Below are positions 57,782 through 64,000 of a stretch of 64,000 nt of DNA, one piece after another. How positions within the stretch are numbered: the first letter of the stretch is position 1; the number at the start of each line of letters is the position of its first letter. Source of the DNA: Piromyces finnis (lineage: Eukaryota > Neocallimastigomycota > Neocallimastigomycetes > Neocallimastigales > Neocallimastigaceae); NCBI GenBank assembly GCA_002104945.1, contig MCFH01000004.1:1030001-1094000 (forward strand), written 5' to 3'. Position numbers and translations under genes: made by a program. The notes beneath the pieces are model-generated. The model had not been told where the DNA came from and made no database searches. It saw nothing but the letters and a program-made list of their open reading frames with translations.

Positions 57782-60700
57782 GTTAAACCAATGTAAATTT
57801 GGATAATATATATAATAATAAAGGAACCCTTTAATTTAAAAAAATACTATGAAGTTGCGTATTTAAAATATTGATAAATAATGTGTATAATTAAATTTAT
57901 TTGAAGATATAAATTTGAAGTGATGAATAATTAAAAATAGGAGTTATGAAGTGGTATTAAAAAGAAAGAGTATAACAAGAAAAGAACAAACATAGTCTGA
58001 ATATAATAAGAAAAATAATGGAGGTGTAGTAATGAATTAAATTTTTAAAAATTATTACTTATGGAATTAAGTTTGGAAAAGTAATTTTATGTATTTATCA
58101 ATTGAAATAGAAAATAATTATGATGGTATGATATTTATTGTGGGGTAAAATATTAGTAGAATTGAAGCGTATAGTAAATTCAGGATTTCTAGTTCTAATG
58201 ATAATAATATATAAAGGACTTAATTAATGGTCATTATTAAAGAAACAAAAGTGATTTATTAGTATTTTTCAATTTTATCAAAAGGCATAGTTTTCGTATT
58301 TTTGTTTATAGAATTAATTTATAAAAGTTTTGCTGATTGTGATTCTTACACAATAGTTGATAAGTACTAAAAGTAATAGTATAAGACAACTTTATTTTAA
58401 TTAAAGTAATAATAAAGTTTAAAAATATTTGATGCCGCTTAAAAAAAAAAAGTATAAGACAACTTGTTACTTGTTGTAGAGAGTGTAGAAGTATTATGAT
58501 ACAGAAATGAATGATAATAATATAATTCATAAAGAATTAATATCGAGAAATGAAGAGAATTAGAGGTCTTTTTGTCCTGACTACTCAATACGTAGTTTAT
58601 TATTATTAATTTATATTTTATTTTATTTATTTATTTATATAATATTTATTATTATTATTTTTTTAATAGAGTACATCTTGATTTAGTTGTAATATTAATA
58701 AATACAGTTTTATATTATTAATGTCTAAAAAAAAAAAAAAAAAAAAAAAAAATTGTTGGCCAAAAGGTTTAAGTTATAACCAAGAACGTTATTTTGAAGA
58801 AACAGTAAGAAAAACATAGATAAACTAATGCTGGCTATAACTTTATATTTCGTTAATATTTGATCTTGACTTTTAGTAATATTGGAAGTCATTTACCATT
58901 AGTATATATTTTTATTACGATTTTCCTTTAATAAAAATTACTAGAATATAATTCCTATTTTTTATTCATTTGTATTTCATGTCAAAAGTTTTAATATAGT
59001 AAATAGTCCAAACTATTTACTAATATCTCAGTATAGTAATAATAATAGTGTATATTAAGGTCCTTTATGATGTTATAATTTAAATAAATAAAATCATTTG
59101 AATATGTATAATATTTTAGCTAATAGTAATTCATTCATTAAATATTAAAATATATAATTAATTTGATATTTGATGGGAAATGTCTAAATTATTTTTTAGT
59201 AGTAAAGATTCAAAAATATAAAAGTTTTGTAAATGTTAGCGCCGAGCATTTTTATTGGATTTCTATTTTTGACCAGATACCTCGAATTAAATTATGTGCT
59301 TTATGTTATTAATTAACAATGGACAATATTAAATCTAAATCAGCAATTGAGAGAAAATACTGATGAAACGATATGAAGGATAAGTAGAACAGCCAGTATT
59401 TACATAACTTTGAATTTTCAATAAAATTAAGATCAAATATTGTTAAGAAACAAATATAATTATTATACTCAAGTATGACATTAGCCTTTTTAATTAAAAT
59501 TACTAGATCTTTCAATTTTTATATATTAATAATTTTTATTTTGAATATATTATGTCAAATTTTAATTATTATAATTTTTTTTTATTGATAAATAGTATAA
59601 ATACTTATCAATTATAAAGTGTAACACACTGACTCACTATTTTTTTTTTTTTTCTATTTTTGGAAAAATAAATAAAATATTATAATTACTTTTTTTATTA
59701 TTAAAAAAATAATTGCACTATAGTTAAATAAAAAACACTTTTTAAACATCAAATAAAAACAGACATTTCATCAGAGACCATAAATAATTATTTGATTATG
59801 TTTATATTTTTTAACGGAAGTTATTCTTTCTATTATAGGTTTTATTAATGTATTAATGTCAATAAATCTGAATTAACAATAAATGTATATATATTTCAAT
59901 TTAAATAAATTGATAGAAATGAAAAATCACAAAAAAAAAAAACATAAATCTTGCATTTCTTAATTATACGAGGTGTGATTCAAATCTAATTTACAATATT
60001 CTCACCAAACTTAATATTATGGAAGTATATAGTATATTTATTACATAATTCTTGAATTATTAAGTTTAGTGAGAATAAAACGAATTTCTATTCATTCTCT
60101 ATATTTATTATATAGTTTATCATTTTTAATATTTTTATGTTATTTTTGTTTTAATTTAATATCATTTAATAAACAATATTTAAATAAAATTATTAATTAC
60201 TTTTAAAGGGTATTATTAGTTACGCAGAGAATAATGTATTTTTATTATATTAATTCTATTGTTGTAAATAACAAAATAGAAAAATCAAAGAAATGTATTT
60301 CTTCCTTTTATGTGTCGAAAAGAAAATAAAGACATTAAAAATTTAATAGTTTATTTTTTTTTTTATATAAAATAATAATCATTGAAATTGGTAATTTTTT
60401 AATCTTTTTCTGCGCATTAATAAATTAAACCTTAACCTTAAATTTATTCTTGTATAAGCTATCTTAATTAATTATACAATTTTATTAGTCGAGTTTTTTA
60501 TCGAATAAAATATATTAAAAAATTATATACATTTAAATTGTTAATTAAGAGAAAATAAGGGGATTAAATTAATAAGAATTAAAGCTTTACTATTATACTT
60601 ATTTTTTTTTTTTTTTAAAAAAAAAACAATAAAAACTAGATATAGATAAAAGAAAATAAAAAGGAACAATAATAAAAAATAAAATAAAATAAAAAATAAA

Positions 60701-60846
60701 AAGAATAACTAAATAAATAAAATATAAAATATAAACAATATATAAGAATAATAAATAAGATACCAAAACAATAACAATAGAATAATAATAAATATATAAT
60801 ATTATAATTTTAATTAATAATTAAAATCCCAAGTAATCTCAATAAA
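57782..60846. other. Longest intergenic gap, between eL24 and the SUN-domain gene
   Basis: 3 kb without a recognisable gene. Sequence at about 57900-59550 has fewer homopolymer runs and slightly more G/C than other spacers, so it could hold a decayed gene, an element relic or a non-coding RNA. It contains a 15-bp direct repeat (AGTATAAGACAACTT at 58378-58392 and 58451-58465) and a 20-bp inverted repeat at 59997-60077. The last 300 bp before the SUN gene are A/T and (AATA)n-rich leader sequence. Confidence 0.5.
59997..60077. repeat. 20-bp inverted repeat with a 41-nt loop
   Basis: Left arm 59997-60016 (TATTCTCACCAAACTTAATA) and right arm 60058-60077 (TATTAAGTTTAGTGAGAATA) are complementary at 19 of 20 positions. 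They could form a hairpin in RNA, or be the ends of a very small element. Confidence 0.8.
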
Positions 60847-63800
60847 ATGGTTAAGAAAGTACAATTAAAAAATGCCATTTTATTGTTTATGTTAAATTTT
60901 GGTATAGGCTTAGCAAATGATACTAAGAATTCGCAAAAAGATTCCTATCCTAATTTCATAGACAATAATTATAATTTAAAATGTGGAATATATGACAAAT
61001 TAAATCTTTATTCAAAAGCCTTTTTTTTGCCTAAGACATATATTAAGCCAGTTGAATCATACGAAGCTTCATTCGAAGCAGCATTTCAACATGAAAATGA
61101 CGTTGAGATTAAAAACTCAGTTGTTATAGAAGATAATAAAAATGAAAAAGAAAAAATAAATTTGAAAGATCATATATTATCAGAATCAGAAGTATATTTA
61201 CATGAGGATTTAAGTAATGATTCAATGCCATATAAAATAAATAATATTTGTACGTTTTATGATATAAATGTGATAATACAGGGAGAAGTAAATACTTGCA
61301 ATTTTGAAGATGAATATAATGATGATTACATAGAAAATGAGAATATTATAGGCAATATAATTGATGGTGATAGTATTAAGACAAATGAATCAAATGAATT
61401 GAAGAATGATTATAACAATAATAATAACGATAATAATGATAATAATATATCAGTAAATGACGAATCGGGTAAAGTAATTGATTTATTATCAGATAATATT
61501 AATAAAAGTGAAATCAATGTTAATGAAAAAAATACACCTGATAATGAAAAAGCAGATAATCCAAAAAATATTAACATTGATTTAAATATTTTAAATAATA
61601 CAAGCAATGTTAATATTCAAAAAGGAAAAAATGAATTAGTTGGAAAAAATACTCAAAATCCAATAATAGCTTTATTATCAAAATATTTTTCATGTAAGAG
61701 TTATTTTTATAAGATATATATATTTTTATTAATAATGCTTTATAAATTTCAATATATTAATAAATTATTAAATTTTATAATAATCTAAAGTTGACAAAAA
61801 AAGTAAAAAGGAAAAAACTAAGGAAAAAATAACGAAAGAAGATGAAATTAAACCAATTTTCCCAACAAAAGATTTTTCTTTAACCGGAAAAGAAAGACCT
61901 AATTATGCTTCCTCAGATTGCGCTGCAATTCTTTTAAAATCAAATAAAGAAGCCAAATATGCAAATTCAATCCTTAATGAAAAAAAAGATAGTTACATGA
62001 TTAATGAATGTTCAGCGAAAAATAAATTTGTAGTTATTGAGTTATGTAATGATATTTTAATTGACGCAATCGTAATTGGTAATTTTGAATTATTTTCTTC
62101 TACGATTAAGCTCTTTAAAGTCTCACTTTCCAATAAATTTAATTATCATAATAATAAGTGGACTACTTTAGCGTATTTTCAAGCAGTTAATTCGAGAGAT
62201 ATTCAAGTAATTTATTAATAATAATAATATTATTATGGTTGTATACTTTATGATAAATTTAACATTTAATTTTAATAAATATATATTATTTAAGGTTTTT
62301 AAAGTTGACAATCCAGTGATGTATGCAAGATATGTTAGAATTGATTTTATATCCAATTATGGTTTTGAATCATTCTGTCCATTAAATTTACTTAGAATTC
62401 ATGGTATAACAATGATGGAAGAATATAAAGCCGATGAATATCCAGATTTAATAATAAATAAAGAGGATAATGATGTTAAAGAAGATTTGAAAATTATTGA
62501 AGAAAAATCTATTAATGAAGATAATAAACAGCAAATTAACTTCCATTTAGATTATTTAAGATTAAAATATAATCATTCTAAAGATGAAATTGATAAAAAT
62601 GTTAGTTCTGCACATTCATTAGATTCATTATTTAAACAATATTTTGGTGATAGTACAAATCAAATTAATAATTTACAAGAAAGTAACGAAAGTATAATAA
62701 ATACTGAAACTGGTAATAATAGTTTTAATAGTCAATATCATTCAACATCTGGTAGTAATAATATTGGTGTAAATAACAATAATCATAATAATGGATCCAA
62801 TAGTCATATCCAGCAGCAACAACCAGTACAAGAAAATATATATAAAACTATTATGAGACGTTTAACTACATTAGAAAACAATTCGACAGCTTCTATTATT
62901 TATTTACAAGAACAGAACAAAATGTTAGATCATTATTTTAGTATTATTCAAAGGCTTCAGAACCTCCTTCCATTAGAATCTTTAACAGATGAAAATATTG
63001 GTGTTGCCTCGGCTTCAGCTGTTGAAAATCTACAAATATATTTAGAAGGAGAAATTAAGGAAATGGTAAATAAAAATTATTAATTATTATGCTCTTATTT
63101 ATAATATTATAAGATAAGAATATTAAGTATAAAACTTTTTATTATAATATATGAAGAAAACCATATACTCGAAAAAAATCTTTGATTTATCTATTGAAAT
63201 ATTAAGAGACAAAAGATTATACATGGAAAAATTAAATAACGCGATAGAAAGAATTGAAAGTTTAGAAACATCAGTAAGTTCATAATATTATTTATAATAA
63301 ATTATTAAAAAATATATTTCTAAACTATTATTTATATTAATTATAGAGAAATTACCAACTTGTAGGGTTAATCATTATTATTTTATTTTCAAGTAGAGTT
63401 TCTCAAATTATAAATGCACTTCATTCTTTAATTTTTGATTCAATGCCATTTTCTCACAAATTAAAGAAAAATAATAACTCTAAAAATAAAAACAAACAAT
63501 TGTCAGAAGATTTAAATGATACTTTAATTTATAATAATATACCAAATACTGATGAAAGACCGTTATTAGAGGATGTTGAAAATTATTCCATGTCAGGTTT
63601 TTCTTTGCTTGATGAGGATGAAATTGAGAATGAAATGTAAGTATATTTATAATATAAAATATGTATACATTATATACATATTTTCAATAATAATAAATAA
63701 CTATATTAAAATTTAATTCATTAATAACTAATTATTTATACTAATAATTTATAATATATTTTATATTATATTAATAATGAAAATCTTAACAGTATATTAA

Positions 63801-64000
63801 GAAAGTCAAATAGATCATCATTAAATTCTACAACAATAAATCATTTAATAAATATTCAATCAAAAAGATTATCCTCTTCAAATAAACAAGAATATGTTCG
63901 ATTACCTAAAAATCAACAAGGAAAATCAATTCCTGATATAAATATATATAAGAATTATAATAATTATTATAATGGAGATAATAACATTAACTATCTTAAT
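60847..64000 (+). CDS. SUN-domain protein of the Slp1/SUCO (osteopotentia) type, incomplete at the right edge
   Basis: Slp1/SUCO proteins are ER membrane proteins with a lumenal SUN domain; yeast Slp1 works with Emp65 to protect folded soluble proteins. Six exons are visible: 60847-61693, 61791-62206, 62295-63065, 63157-63273, 63347-63636 and 63793 onward. A signal peptide (LKNAILLFMLNFGIGLAN) starts the protein, followed by an Asn/Asp-rich lumenal stretch. The SUN domain (about 61900-62440) has RPNYASSDCAAILLKSNKEA, then FVVIELCNDILIDAIVIGNF, then YARYVRIDFISNYGFESFCP and LNLLRIHGITMMEEY, the Slp1-class signature. Helical segments with coiled-coil character follow (MRRLTTLENNSTASIIYLQE). A single membrane helix is at GLIIIILFSSRVSQIINAL (exon 5), then a cytosolic Asn-rich tail that continues past 64000. 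Confidence 0.9.

Noticed and set aside
58721-58830. A short plus-strand frame starting MSKKK and reading NCWPKGLSYNQERYFEET up to a GTAAGA donor-like site
   Set aside because: It depends on a poly-A run, no second exon was found and the peptide is not recognised. It might be a decayed exon, but is not supported as a gene.
59620-59640. TGTAACACACTGACTC, resembling the start of a Gypsy-type LTR
   Set aside because: No matching LTR end, target-site duplication, primer-binding site or retroelement coding sequence could be found nearby.
59976-59990. GATTCAAATCT, resembling a tRNA B box
   Set aside because: No A box, acceptor stem or anticodon arm fits around it; no tRNA cloverleaf can be drawn.

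Overview
The window is a piece of a very AT-rich eukaryotic nuclear genome. Protein-coding exons stand out as islands of ordinary base composition among introns and spacers made largely of A/T homopolymers and (ATT)n, (TTTA)n and (AT)n repeats. Introns are short, frequent and mostly GT...AG. The gene content points to a zoosporic fungus. Fungal-style families occur (an Slp1-type SUN protein, a Gts1/Ucp3-type ArfGAP with UBA domains, a BET bromodomain close to yeast Bdf1). Alongside them are genes normally kept by organisms with centrioles or flagella (a HAUS1-like augmin subunit and a C2orf81-like protein). Together with the extreme AT content and long Asn tracts, this best fits an anaerobic gut fungus (Neocallimastigomycota). 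That assignment is inference. No bacterial operons, CRISPR arrays, rRNA, tRNA or intact transposons were seen.

Layout, left to right. 1-9595 holds four minus-strand genes: a TBC Rab-GAP (cut by the window edge), the RNA polymerase II import factor Iwr1, a HAUS1-like augmin subunit, and a BET-type protein that also carries a GATA zinc finger. 11002-17538 (plus): RNA polymerase subunit RPB8 and the splicing factor SF3B3/Rse1. 18444-23124 (minus): the AAA ATPase FIGNL1, with a roughly 650-bp (ATT)n tract in one intron. 25156-36698 (plus): an importin-13-like karyopherin, the ribosome-biogenesis factor TSR2 and a TMEM16/anoctamin. 37902-38978 (minus): eIF3h. 40701-44095 (plus): the nucleoporin Nup93/Nic96. 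44818-56091 (minus): an intronless ketopantoate reductase, an unrecognised Asn/Ser-rich protein, a UBA-containing ArfGAP and a C2orf81-like protein. 56728-57781 (plus): ribosomal protein eL24. 60847 to the right edge (plus): an Slp1/SUCO-type SUN protein, incomplete.

Most genes are single-copy housekeeping functions in nuclear transport, transcription, splicing, ribosome biogenesis and translation. They are not arranged as a pathway cluster. The most notable points are the BET-GATA fusion; the eL24 gene, whose 5' end needs a 5-nt coding start, an apparent GC-AG intron and an 8-nt microexon; the C2orf81 and HAUS1 homologues in a fungus; and a ketopantoate reductase that may have been acquired from bacteria. 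I found no clear candidate for an entirely new multi-gene system.
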